36,834 nt of DNA, from the NCBI RefSeq assembly GCF_009600885.1, contig NZ_VCLA01000156.1:1-36834 (forward strand), read 5' to 3'. The notes below the pieces were generated by a model that saw only the letters and a program-made list of their open reading frames with translations, did not search any database and was not told the origin of the DNA. The stretch comes from Streptomyces jumonjinensis. Lineage in GTDB: Bacteria > Actinomycetota > Actinomycetes > Streptomycetales > Streptomycetaceae. The position numbers were made by a program, and so were the translations under genes. This document shows, one piece after another, positions 24,755-31,735 of this stretch; position 1 is the first letter of the stretch; each line of letters begins with the position of its first letter.

Positions 24755-25140
24755 CCACTTCGCACACCCGCACCCGTATAATTTCAGCCAACTTCGTGCC
24801 GGTACCCATCCCTTGGCGAAATGGCCTGCACACCCCCTTGTCACCTGGCAGGAAAGGACTATTCGCGTCGCCAGCACCCTACGGGGACGGGCCATGCACG
24901 TCAGGCGGACTTCCCTGCGGGGCCTGCGAGTGGAACGCTTCGTGATCGAATGCTTCGCGCCAAGTTGTCATGCAGACATAGCGGGGCATGCCGAACTTGT
25001 CACGGCGGCGCCACGGGACGCAGTAGATTCGATCTTGAGTATCGAAGGCTCGTAACTCGTGCAAAACCGAGGGGAAACGTGCAGGAGCGAAAGGCCCGAA
25101 ACGAACGGGGAGACGCGAATACCGAGGGGGGCTTAGCGTC
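24755..25140 (+). promoter_or_regulatory. adpA upstream regulatory region
   Basis: This 386-bp non-coding stretch is notably richer in A+T than its neighbours. It contains CTTCGCGCCA (24953-24962), whose complement TGGCGCGAAG matches the AdpA consensus TGGCSNGWWY at 9 of 10 positions and may serve autoregulation. An inverted repeat TTCGAT-N7-ATCGAA (25028-25046) lies ~95 bp before the ATG. TTGTCA (24997-25002) and TAGATT (25024-25029) are promoter-like hexamers, but their spacing (21 bp) is too long to assign with confidence. The ribosome-binding site is GAGGGGGG (25124-25131). Confidence 0.5.
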
Positions 25141-26346
25141 ATGAGTCAGGACTCCGCCGCACCGGAGGTAGCTCGAAAGCTCTCGGGGCGCCGGCGCCGG
25201 GAAGTCGTCGCCGTACTGCTGTTCAGCGGCGGCCCCATCTTCGAGAGTTCGATCCCGCTCTCGGTGTTCGGAATCGACCGTCAGGACGCCGGGGTTCCTC
25301 GCTACCGGCTGCTCGTCTGCGCGGGCGAGGAAGGTCCGCTGCGGACCACGGGCGGTCTCGAACTGACCGCGCCGTACGGCCTTGAGGCCATCGGCAGAGC
25401 GGGCACCGTCGTCGTACCGGCCTGGCGGTCGATCACCTCGCCGCCGCCGCCGGAAGCGCTCGACGCGCTGCGCCGGGCGCATGAGGAGGGAGCGCGGATA
25501 GTAGGACTGTGCACCGGCGCGTTCGTCCTCGCCGCGGCCGGTCTGCTGGACGGCCGTCCGGCGACCACACACTGGATGTACGCGCCCACGCTGGCGAAGC
25601 GGTATCCGTCCGTCCATGTGGATCCGCGCGAGCTCTTCGTCGACGACGGCGATGTGCTCACCTCGGCGGGCACGGCGGCCGGCATCGATCTCTGTCTGCA
25701 TATCGTGCGCACCGACCACGGCACGGAAGCGGCCGGAGCACTGGCCCGCAGACTCGTCGTGCCGCCGAGGCGCAGCGGCGGGCAGGAACGCTATCTGGAC
25801 AGGTCTTTACCTGAGGAAATCGGGTCGGACCCGCTGGCCGAGGTCGTCTCCTGGGCGCTGGAGCATCTTCACGAGCAGTTCGATGTGGAGACGCTGGCGG
25901 CCAGGGCGTATATGAGCCGGCGGACCTTCGACCGGCGATTCCGATCGCTGACCGGCAGCGCGCCGCTCCAGTGGCTGATCACCCAGCGGGTGCTTCAGGC
26001 GCAGCGGCTGCTGGAGACCTCGGACTACTCCGTGGACGAGGTCGCGGGGCGCTGCGGCTTCCGCTCGCCGGTGGCCCTGCGCGGGCACTTCCGGCGGCAG
26101 CTCGGGTCGTCCCCGGCGGCCTACCGGGCCGCGTACCGGGTGCGGCGTCCACAGGTCGAGGCCGGTCCGTCCGCGGTGGTGGAGTCGGTGGTACCGGTCC
26201 AGGCCAGACGCACCGCCGCCACGGCGGGCGCATCGGGTCCCGGGGCCTCCCAGACCCTCCCTCCGGAGCTGGGGAAGCCGCCGTCCAGCGCATACGCGGC
26301 GGGCCACGGCCGTCCCAGCCTGCCCGGCCAGCGGAGCGCGCCATAA
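25141..26346 (+). CDS. adpA: AdpA, AraC-family master regulator of development and secondary metabolism
   Basis: The 401-residue protein has an N-terminal DJ-1/PfpI-like dimerisation domain (~residues 18-205). This includes VAVLLFSGGPIFESSIPLSVFGI and IVGLCTGAFVLAAAGLLDGR with Cys124 at the nucleophile elbow. The C-terminal AraC double helix-turn-helix (~232-332) contains VETLAARAYMSRRTFDRRF and SVDEVAGRCGFRSPVALRGHFRR. The two are joined by a short linker that contains Leu223 encoded by TTA (25807-25809), the rare codon read only by bldA tRNA. AdpA/BldH controls aerial growth, proteases and antibiotic clusters in Streptomyces. ATG 25141 has GAGGGGGG upstream. A Pro/Ala-rich tail follows residue 335. 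ornA starts 9 bp later. Confidence 0.96.
   Translation: MSQDSAAPEVARKLSGRRRREVVAVLLFSGGPIFESSIPLSVFGIDRQDAGVPRYRLLVCAGEEGPLRTTGGLELTAPYGLEAIGRAGTVVVPAWRSITSPPPPEALDALRRAHEEGARIVGLCTGAFVLAAAGLLDGRPATTHWMYAPTLAKRYPSVHVDPRELFVDDGDVLTSAGTAAGIDLCLHIVRTDHGTEAAGALARRLVVPPRRSGGQERYLDRSLPEEIGSDPLAEVVSWALEHLHEQFDVETLAARAYMSRRTFDRRFRSLTGSAPLQWLITQRVLQAQRLLETSDYSVDEVAGRCGFRSPVALRGHFRRQLGSSPAAYRAAYRVRRPQVEAGPSAVVESVVPVQARRTAATAGASGPGASQTLPPELGKPPSSAYAAGHGRPSLPGQRSAP
25807..25809 (+). promoter_or_regulatory. TTA codon (bldA-dependent) in adpA
   Basis: Codon 223 is TTA, in frame, within the interdomain linker, the position known for adpA orthologues. Its decoding by the developmentally regulated Leu-tRNA(UAA) makes adpA translation depend on bldA. 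Confidence 0.95.
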
Positions 26347-26355
26347 GGTAGTCGC

Positions 26356-26958
26356 ATGAACGACCGTATGGTGTGGATCGACTGCGAGATGACCGGGCTC
26401 TCGCTGACGGACGACGCACTCATCGAGGTGGCCGCGCTGGTCACCGACTCGGAACTGAATGTGCTCGGCGACGGGGTGGACATCGTGATCCGCCCCCCGG
26501 ACGCGGCCCTGGAGACGATGCCCGAGGTGGTGCGGCAGATGCACACCGCCTCGGGCCTCCTCGACGAGCTGGCGGGCGGCACCACGCTCGCGGACGCCGA
26601 GGCGCAGGTGCTGGCGTATGTCCGGGAGCATGTGAAGGAGCCCGGCAAGGCTCCGCTCTGCGGCAACTCCGTGGGCACGGACCGCGGCTTCCTGGCGCGT
26701 GACATGTCCTTCCTGGAGAGCTACCTCCACTACCGGATCGTGGATGTCTCCTCGGTCAAGGAGCTGGCCCGCCGCTGGTATCCGCGGGCCTACTTCAACA
26801 GCCCGGAGAAGAGCGGCAACCATCGGGCGCTGGCGGACATCCGCGAGTCGATCGCGGAGCTCCGCTACTACCGGGAGGCCGTCTTCGTGCCGCAGCCCGG
26901 GCCCGACTCGGAGACGGCGAAGGCCATCGCCGCCAAGCACGTGCTGTCCGCGGAGTGA
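26356..26958 (+). CDS. orn: Oligoribonuclease (DEDDh 3'-5' exoribonuclease)
   Basis: The 200-residue RNase degrades 2-5-nt RNA fragments and linear pGpG from c-di-GMP. The DEDDh site is complete: Asp9 and Glu11 (WIDCEMTGL), Asp109 ([10 protein letters not shown]), His156 and Asp161 ([12 protein letters not shown]). The length is slightly longer than the ~180 residues of E. coli Orn because of a C-terminal extension ([20 protein letters not shown]). ATG 26356 lies 9 bp after the adpA stop, with AAGGTAG overlapping that stop. The adpA-ornA pairing is conserved in Streptomyces, where ornA is needed for normal development. The link through c-di-GMP turnover is established for BldD signalling in general. 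Confidence 0.95.
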   Translation: MNDRMVWIDCEMTGLSLTDDALIEVAALVTDSELNVLGDGVDIVIRPPDAALETMPEVVRQMHTASGLLDELAGGTTLADAEAQVLAYVREHVKEPGKAPLCGNSVGTDRGFLARDMSFLESYLHYRIVDVSSVKELARRWYPRAYFNSPEKSGNHRALADIRESIAELRYYREAVFVPQPGPDSETAKAIAAKHVLSAE

Positions 26959-27036
26959 GGGCGGCGGGGCCCCGGACGGGCCCCGCGCCGGCCCTCTGGA
27001 AACCCTGGTACGAGCACCCCTGAAAACCCTGTACAC

Positions 27037-27068
27037 TTTTTCTCGGCCGGTCAGAAAAAAGACCGGTC
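27037..27068 (+). promoter_or_regulatory. tRNA-His leader with two overlapping alternative hairpins
   Basis: TTTTTCT (27037-27043) is complementary to AGAAAAA (27053-27059). CCGGTC (27047-27052) is complementary to GACCGG (27061-27066), extendable to GGCCGGTC/GACCGGTC with one G-U. The two stems share bases and cannot coexist. TACACT (27032-27037) may be the -10 of the tRNA promoter. No clear -35 is seen. Confidence 0.5.
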
Positions 27069-27070
27069 GT

Positions 27071-27144
27071 GGTGGGTGTAGCTCAGCTGGTAGAGCACCT
27101 GGTTGTGGTCCAGGATGCCGCGGGTTCGAGTCCCGTCACTCACC
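27071..27144 (+). tRNA. tRNA-His (anticodon GTG)
   Basis: A full cloverleaf is present. The acceptor stem is GTGGGTG (27072-27078) with CACTCAC (27137-27143). The D arm GCTC...GAGC is at 27081-27096. The anticodon stem CCTGG/CCAGG (27098-27102 and 27110-27114) carries GTG at 27105-27107. The T arm is GCGGG-TTCGAGT-CCCGT. The extra G at -1 (27071) opposite discriminator C73 (27144), diagnostic of tRNA-His, is encoded. CCA is not encoded (CCCTG follows). Confidence 0.97.
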
Positions 27145-27151
27145 CTGTTGG

Positions 27152-27187
27152 GCCAAGGGCCCCGGTCTTCGGACCGGGGCCCTTGGC
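27152..27187 (+). terminator. Terminator of tRNA-His, 16-bp stem with TTCG tetraloop
   Basis: GCCAAGGGCCCCGGTC (27152-27167) and GACCGGGGCCCTTGGC (27172-27187) form a perfect 16-bp stem closed by TTCG. It lies 7 bp after the tRNA. It is symmetric, so it may also stop transcripts arriving from the LacI gene on the other strand. Confidence 0.9.
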
Positions 27188-27284
27188 GTATCCCCGCCCG
27201 CCGGGGCCTCTCCGCAGGGAGCGGGGTCCGGTGCAGGGGTCTCCGCAGGGCCGCAGGGCCGCAGGGCCCAGGGCCTGTCCGGCC

Positions 27285-28376
27285 CTAGGAGGACTCGCGG
27301 ATGACCAGCTCGGTCGGGAGCACGATCTGCGGTCTCCGCGCCGACCCGGCCAGGGACCTCCCGGGTCCCGCGCCGACCCGGTCGGACTCTCCGGTGATCT
27401 CCTGGAGGAGCATCCGGGCCATCGTGCGGCCCATCTCCCCGATCGGCTGACGCACGCTGGTGAGCGCCGGGTCCATATGGCGGGCCACCGCCGAGTCGTC
27501 GAAGCCGACCAGCGCCACATCGTCCGGGATCCGGCGGCCCGCCCCGCGCAGGACCTGACGGGCCCCGGCCGCCATCACATCGGAGGCGGCGAAGACCGCG
27601 TCGAGGCCGGGACAGCGGGCCAGCAGCTCCTGCATCGCGCGCCGGCCGCCCTCCTCGGTGAAGTCGGCCGGGGCTATCAGCCCCGGGGCCGGGTCCAGGC
27701 CCGCCGCGTCCAGGGCGGCGCGGTAGCCCGCGAGCCGGCACTGCGCCCCGTAGATGTCGAGGCGCCCGGTGATCGTCCCGATGCGGGAGCGGCCACGGGC
27801 CGCCAGATGGGCGACCGCGCCGAAGGCGCCCGCGTAGTTGTCCGCGTCGACCGCGGCGAGGGTCTCGTCGCCGGAGCGCCGGCCGCTGATCACGACCGGG
27901 ACGGCGAGCTCCTCCAGCAGATCGGGGATCGGGTCGTCGGCGCGGACCGAGACCAGCAGCACCCCGTCCACCCGGTGCGCGGCCAGATAGTTGGCGAGTC
28001 TGCGACGCTCGCGGTCACCGCCCGCCAGCGTCAGCAGCAGCTGCATGTCCGTCTCCGCGAGAGCGGCGCCGACGCCCCGGACGATCTCGGAGAAGTACGG
28101 TTCGGCGAAGAACCGGTCCTCCGGATCGGGGACGACCAGAGCGATGGCGTCGGTGCGATTGGCCGCCAGGGCCCGCGCGGCGCGATTGGGCACATAGCCC
28201 AGCTCGGCGACGGCGGCCTGGACCGCGACCCGGGCCGACTCACTGACCCGCGGCGAGCCGTTGATCACCCTGGAGACCGTGCCGCGGCCCACTCCGGCAC
28301 GGGCCGCGACCTCTTCGAGAGTGGGCCTCCCGGTGGCCCTCCCGCCATGCTGCGTACGGATCGTCCGAGACACCAT
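27285..28376 (-). CDS. LacI-family transcriptional repressor
   Basis: The 363-residue repressor starts at the ATG at 28376, preceded 5 nt upstream by GGGGAGG. Frame continuation further upstream is rejected. The helix-turn-helix occupies residues ~16-60 (PTLEEVAARAGVGRGTVSRVI, with hinge NRAARALAANRTDAIALVVPD). The periplasmic-binding-protein-like effector domain follows (DRFFAEPYFSEIVRGVG, GVLLVSVRADDP, PVVISGRRSG, AVFAASDVMAAGA, DDVALVGFDDSAVARHMDPALTSVRQPI). Such proteins usually sense sugars. No sugar-use genes adjoin it, so its target is unknown. A palindrome 16 bp upstream of the start suggests autoregulation. Confidence 0.92.
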   Translation of the reverse strand: MVSRTIRTQHGGRATGRPTLEEVAARAGVGRGTVSRVINGSPRVSESARVAVQAAVAELGYVPNRAARALAANRTDAIALVVPDPEDRFFAEPYFSEIVRGVGAALAETDMQLLLTLAGGDRERRRLANYLAAHRVDGVLLVSVRADDPIPDLLEELAVPVVISGRRSGDETLAAVDADNYAGAFGAVAHLAARGRSRIGTITGRLDIYGAQCRLAGYRAALDAAGLDPAPGLIAPADFTEEGGRRAMQELLARCPGLDAVFAASDVMAAGARQVLRGAGRRIPDDVALVGFDDSAVARHMDPALTSVRQPIGEMGRTMARMLLQEITGESDRVGAGPGRSLAGSARRPQIVLPTELVIRESS

Positions 28377-28392
28377 GTCCGCCTCCCCTGGC

Positions 28393-28409
28393 TTCTCGTG
28401 TTCCGAGAA
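28393..28409. promoter_or_regulatory. Candidate LacI operator TTCTCG-N5-CGAGAA
   Basis: Perfect 6-bp arms (28393-28398, 28404-28409) around TGTTC lie 16 bp upstream of the LacI-gene start codon. The position suits autorepression. LacI operators are more often even-centred, so this remains tentative. Confidence 0.4.
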
Positions 28410-28578
28410 CAGTACGCGCGGGTGCGGCGGCATGACCTCAACTCCACAGGTCCGGCCGGGACCTGGCCATCTCCGTCCGAACCCGCTCAGCACGACCGGC
28501 CGTGCTCCGGCGTACGCCGCCCCCGTCGCCGCCGGACGACGACCGGGGACCGGGGATCGGCGCCGCCCGACCGCAAAG

Positions 28579-28620
28579 GCGCGTCCCGGCCGGGATTGGG
28601 GGGAACCGGCCGGGACGCGC
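28579..28620. terminator. 15-bp stem hairpin between kinase gene and LacI gene
   Basis: GCGCGTCCCGGCCGG (28579-28593) and CCGGCCGGGACGCGC (28606-28620) are perfect complements around a 12-nt loop. On the minus strand the right end is followed by CTTTGCGG. It lies downstream of the kinase gene and upstream of the LacI gene, so it probably ends the two-component transcript. Confidence 0.65.
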
Positions 28621-28720
28621 TGTGGGGGGCGGGAATCGTTCTCGTGGGGGGACGCTCCGGAGAGCACGCTAGCGACCCCGCGACGGACCAGGAAGGCTGT
28701 CCGGGTGCTCCCACCGCTTC

Positions 28721-28764
28721 TTAGGGAGCTCTTAAGGGCCGCCTAGGAACCCATTAACCCAAGG
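28721..28764. promoter_or_regulatory. Four direct repeats at exact 11-bp spacing (possible OmpR/PhoB-type response-regulator site)
   Basis: TTAGGGAGCTC, TTAAGGGCCGC, CTAGGAACCCA and TTAACCCAAGG follow one another at 28721, 28732, 28743 and 28754. The first 7 bases resemble (T/C)TA(A/G)GG(A/G), with the fourth copy most divergent. Eleven-bp phased heptamers are the usual site of winged-helix OmpR/PhoB-family regulators, and such a regulator is encoded 1.5 kb away. There is no gene in 28377-28833. Confidence 0.5.
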
Positions 28765-28833
28765 CCGGTCCGTCCGGGGCGTGCCCCGCCGCTCGCCGCT
28801 CGCCGCTCGCCGCCGGTGCACCGGTGCGCCCGG

Positions 28834-30258
28834 TCAGAGGCCGGGGCCGCCGCCCGCGCGGGAGCGGACCGGGACCCAGGACCGGCGCCGTTCCGCGCCC
28901 CGGTGGCCGCGACGGCGCTCCCCCGCGCCCGGGCCGCGCGGATCGAGCCCCAGCCAGATGCGTACCTCCGTGCCGCCCAGCACCGAGCTGCCGATGCGGA
29001 CGTCGCCGCCGGTCGACTCGGCGACCCTGCGCACGATGTCCAGGCCGAGACCGGTGGAGCCGTCCCGCCCGTTGCTGTTGCCCCGCGTCATCGCCGCCTC
29101 GGGGTCGGAGATCCCCGGGCCCGCGTCGGAGACCAGCACGATCACCGCGTCATCGCCGTTGTGGACGTCGACCGAGAAGGGCGTGCCCTCCTGGGTGTGC
29201 CGGAAGACATTGCCGAGCAGGGCGTCGAGGGCGGCGGCCAGCTCCGGGCGGGCCACCGGGATGCGCACCGGGCGCTCCACGCCCGCCACCCGCACCTTGC
29301 GGCCCTCGTCCTCGGCGAGCGCGGACCAGAAGTCCATCCGCTCCCGTACCACCTCGGAGGCGTCACAGCCCGCGCCGGGGCCGACCGCCGTGGTCTGCGG
29401 TTTGGCCTCCCGGGCGGTACGGATGATCGTGTCCACCTCGCGCTCCAGCTGCTCGACGGCCGCCCGGGTCTGCTCGGCCGCGGGTCCCTCGCCCAGCGAG
29501 GCGGCGTTGAGCCGCAGCACGGTGAGCGGGGTGCGGAGCCGGTGGGAGAGGTCGGCGGCCAGCTCCCGCTCATTGGCCAGGAGCTGCACCACCTGGTCGG
29601 CCATGGCGTTGAAGGCGATGGCGGCCGAGCGCAGCTCGGGCGGCCCCTCCTCGGGGACGCGGGCCCCCAGCTTGCCCTCGCCGAGCTCATGGGCCGCGCC
29701 CGCGAGCCGCTGGGCCGGCTGCACCATCCGCACCCCCAGCCGGTCGGCGACGGCGACCGAGCCCACGATCAGCCCGGCCCCGACTCCGGCGAGCACCAGC
29801 CAGGCGGTGACGACCCCCTTGGAGACCTCGTCATCGGGGATGAACACCTCGACCAGCGCGATCTTCCCGGAGCTGACGGCGGTGGGCTGGACCACCGCCC
29901 AGCCGCCGGGGACCTCGGTGGAGGAGACGCGGCCGATCCGCTGGATGGCGTCGAGGTCCGACTGCGCGGCCCGGCGGGTCCCGACCTCGATGGGTGTGCT
30001 GCCCGGGGTGTCGGACGCGGGCAGATGCACCGCCATCCGGCCGTCCGAGCCGGCCGCGGTGGACCCGACCGCCAGTTCCAGCTCTTCACGGTCGGAGGTG
30101 ATGGCGAGAGCGGGGCCGATGGCGGTGGCCTGCCGCTCGGCGTTGGAGAACACCCGGTCCCGGGCCATCTGCTTGACGACGAGCCCCAGTGGTACGGCGA
30201 AAGCCATCACGACCATCGCGGTGACGGCGAGCGAGACCTTGACCAGCGCCCATCTCAT
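28834..30258 (-). CDS. Sensor histidine kinase (two-component system)
   Basis: The 474-residue membrane kinase has TM1 at ~residues 7-30 and an extracytoplasmic sensor (~31-145) with no known fold recognised. TM2 is at ~150-172 (AWLVLAGVGAGLIVGSVAVA) and is followed by HAMP (VQPAQRLAGAAHELGEGKL). The dimerisation/phosphoacceptor helix is ELAADLSHRLRTPLTVLRL with His239. The ATPase domain has the N box LDALLGNVFRHT (Asn then His, slightly non-standard), G1 SDAGPGIS and G2 GSTGLGLDIV. A basic low-complexity tail (~30 residues) ends the protein. Its ATG overlaps the stop of the response-regulator gene (ATGA, 30255-30258), so the two are co-translated. Confidence 0.92.
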   Translation of the reverse strand: MRWALVKVSLAVTAMVVMAFAVPLGLVVKQMARDRVFSNAERQATAIGPALAITSDREELELAVGSTAAGSDGRMAVHLPASDTPGSTPIEVGTRRAAQSDLDAIQRIGRVSSTEVPGGWAVVQPTAVSSGKIALVEVFIPDDEVSKGVVTAWLVLAGVGAGLIVGSVAVADRLGVRMVQPAQRLAGAAHELGEGKLGARVPEEGPPELRSAAIAFNAMADQVVQLLANERELAADLSHRLRTPLTVLRLNAASLGEGPAAEQTRAAVEQLEREVDTIIRTAREAKPQTTAVGPGAGCDASEVVRERMDFWSALAEDEGRKVRVAGVERPVRIPVARPELAAALDALLGNVFRHTQEGTPFSVDVHNGDDAVIVLVSDAGPGISDPEAAMTRGNSNGRDGSTGLGLDIVRRVAESTGGDVRIGSSVLGGTEVRIWLGLDPRGPGAGERRRGHRGAERRRSWVPVRSRAGGGPGL

Positions 30259-30980
30259 CTTTGATGTCCTTGTTGGTGTCCTGATCGGGAACCGCCGGGC
30301 GGTTCGAGCTTCACTCCGACGCCGCGGAGGGTGTGGAGATAGCGCGGGCGTGCCGCCGTCTCGCCGAGCTTGCGCCGAAGCCAGCTCAGATGGACGTCGA
30401 TGGTCTGGTCGTCGCCGTAGCTCAGCTGCCAGACCTCGGCGAGCAGCTCTTTGCGCGGTACGACGACACCGGGGCGTCCGGCGAGAAAGGTCAGCAGATC
30501 GAACTCGCGGCGGGTCAGATCCAGTGGTGCGCCGTCGAGTTCGGCCTGGCGGCGCAGCGGGTCGATGGAGAGCCCGCCGACCTGGATGACCCGCGGTGGC
30601 GGGGCCTCTCCCGCGGACGCGCGCGATCGGCGCAGCACCGCGGCCATCCGCGCGGAGAGGTGCTCCACGGAGAAGGGCTTGGTGAGATAGTCGTCCGCGC
30701 CGTCGTTGAGCAGCCGGACGATCTCCGACTCGTCGTCCCGGGCGGTCGCGATGATCACGGGGACATCGGTGATGCCGCGCAGCATCTTCAACGCCTCGGA
30801 TCCGTCCAGATCGGGCAGTCCAAGGTCCAGGATGACCACGTCGAACCGGAAATGGGCGACTTCACGCAGCGCCTCCAGGGCCGTGCCGACGCTCCGTACC
30901 GTGTGAGCGGCCTCGGTCAGATGCCGGATGAGGGCGGAGCGTACGAACTGATCGTCCTCGACCACGAGCACACTTGCCAT
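30255..30980 (-). CDS. OmpR/PhoB-family response regulator
   Basis: The 241-residue regulator starts at the ATG at 30980. The receiver domain (~1-120) has acidic Glu8-Asp9-Asp10, phosphoacceptor Asp52 (VILDLGLPDLDG) and KPFSVEHL with the conserved Lys. The winged-helix DNA-binding domain (~140-230) contains LDLTRREFDLLTFLAGRPGVVV and DDQTIDVHLSWLRRKLGE, ending in LHTLRGVGVKLEP. The kinase gene overlaps its stop by 4 bp. No Shine-Dalgarno is evident. A TANNNT element (TACGGT on the minus strand) ends 7 nt before the ATG, so a leaderless mRNA is likely. Targets are unknown. Confidence 0.93.
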   Translation of the reverse strand: MASVLVVEDDQFVRSALIRHLTEAAHTVRSVGTALEALREVAHFRFDVVILDLGLPDLDGSEALKMLRGITDVPVIIATARDDESEIVRLLNDGADDYLTKPFSVEHLSARMAAVLRRSRASAGEAPPPRVIQVGGLSIDPLRRQAELDGAPLDLTRREFDLLTFLAGRPGVVVPRKELLAEVWQLSYGDDQTIDVHLSWLRRKLGETAARPRYLHTLRGVGVKLEPPGGSRSGHQQGHQR

Positions 30981-31089
30981 GGGCCGCACCGTACGCCATT
31001 GGGAGTACCCGGGTCGCCACCCGGAGTTGGGACCGCTATCCGGAAGAGGCCGGTCCCGTCGGGGACAGAGTTGGGGCAGGTGGTGCAGT

Positions 31090-31724
31090 ATGGGGCCGAT
31101 GCGTAGAGGACTTGTACATGCCATGGCGTGGACGATGGCCACCGGAGCCGCGGTGACGCTGTCCTGGTGGGGCGTCCACACGGTGATGTCCGGGACCGCT
31201 TACGACGCGCCGCGGGCGCTGCCGATCAACGCGGACACGGAGACCGAGCAGGCGGCGAAGCCGCAGGTCTCCTCGACGCAGCGACCGCCGAGCCGGACGG
31301 CGAAGCAGCCCCCCGCCACCGGGCACTCCGGCGCTCGAAGGCGCCGGAGGGAACGATCCGCCCTTCGGCGACGCCGTCCGCCGGCACCGCCAGCAAGGAC
31401 TCCAAGACGCCGATGGCCTCGGAGTCCTCGGGAGCGTCCGAGATCACCGGGAATGTGAAGACGTACACGGTGGACGGCGGCCGGGTCGTCTTCGACATGG
31501 CGGAGAAGACCGCGACCCTGGCCTCGGCGACGCCGAACACGGGCTGGGAGATGCGGGTGTGGAAGCAGGACTACTGGATACGGGTGACCTTCACCAAGGA
31601 CGGCCGCGAGGAGTCGGTGATCTGCACCTGGTTCCAGATCGAGCCGACGGTGTCGTTCGACGAGCGCTGCACGCGCGGGAGCCGGCTTCCGTCAGCGGCT
31701 TCCGTCAGCGGCTTGCGTCAGTGA
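31090..31724 (+). pseudogene. Membrane-anchored/secreted small protein split by a frameshift
   Basis: The first frame (ATG 31090 or 31099, AGGTGG upstream) encodes an N-terminal transmembrane or signal segment. It reads GLVHAMAWTMATGAAVTLSWWGVHTVM, then DAPRALPINADTETEQAAKPQVSSTQRPPSR. It soon degenerates into Arg-rich residues, ending at 31458. The shifted frame begins making sense at about 31325 (KAPEGTIRPSATPSAGTASKDS). It continues as a folded domain, GNVKTYTVDGGRVVFDMAEK...NTGWEMRVWKQDYWIRVTFTKDGREESVICTW, to the stop at 31722-31724. The two parts together look like one protein of a Streptomyces family. A one-base loss in the C6 run at 31309-31314 would explain the split. It may be a sequencing error, a real mutation or programmed slippage. 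Confidence 0.7.
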
Positions 31725-31735
31725 CTTCCGTCAGC
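31684..31735. repeat. Four 13-bp tandem repeats over two convergent stop codons
   Basis: Units GGCTTCCGTCAGC (31684-31696, 31697-31709), GGCTTGCGTCAGT (31710-31722) and GACTTCCGTCAGC (31723-31735) are contiguous. The plus-strand gene stops with TGA at 31722-31724 and the minus-strand gene stops at 31731-31733, both within the repeats. Because 13 is not a multiple of 3, copy-number change shifts both reading frames. Confidence 0.85.

Noticed and set aside
24729..25055. 108-residue frame overlapping the adpA upstream region
   Set aside because: It crosses the promoter-like AT-richer stretch, has no ribosome-binding site and no known domain. It is treated as non-coding leader.
27071..27144. tRNA-His as an integration site for a mobile element
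   Set aside because: No integrase gene or duplicated tRNA 3' end is visible downstream. The tRNA is followed directly by its terminator and a LacI gene.
28834..28930. Separate gene in the basic tail of the sensor kinase
   Set aside because: The Arg/Gly-rich tail is continuous with the kinase frame and shows no independent start signal.
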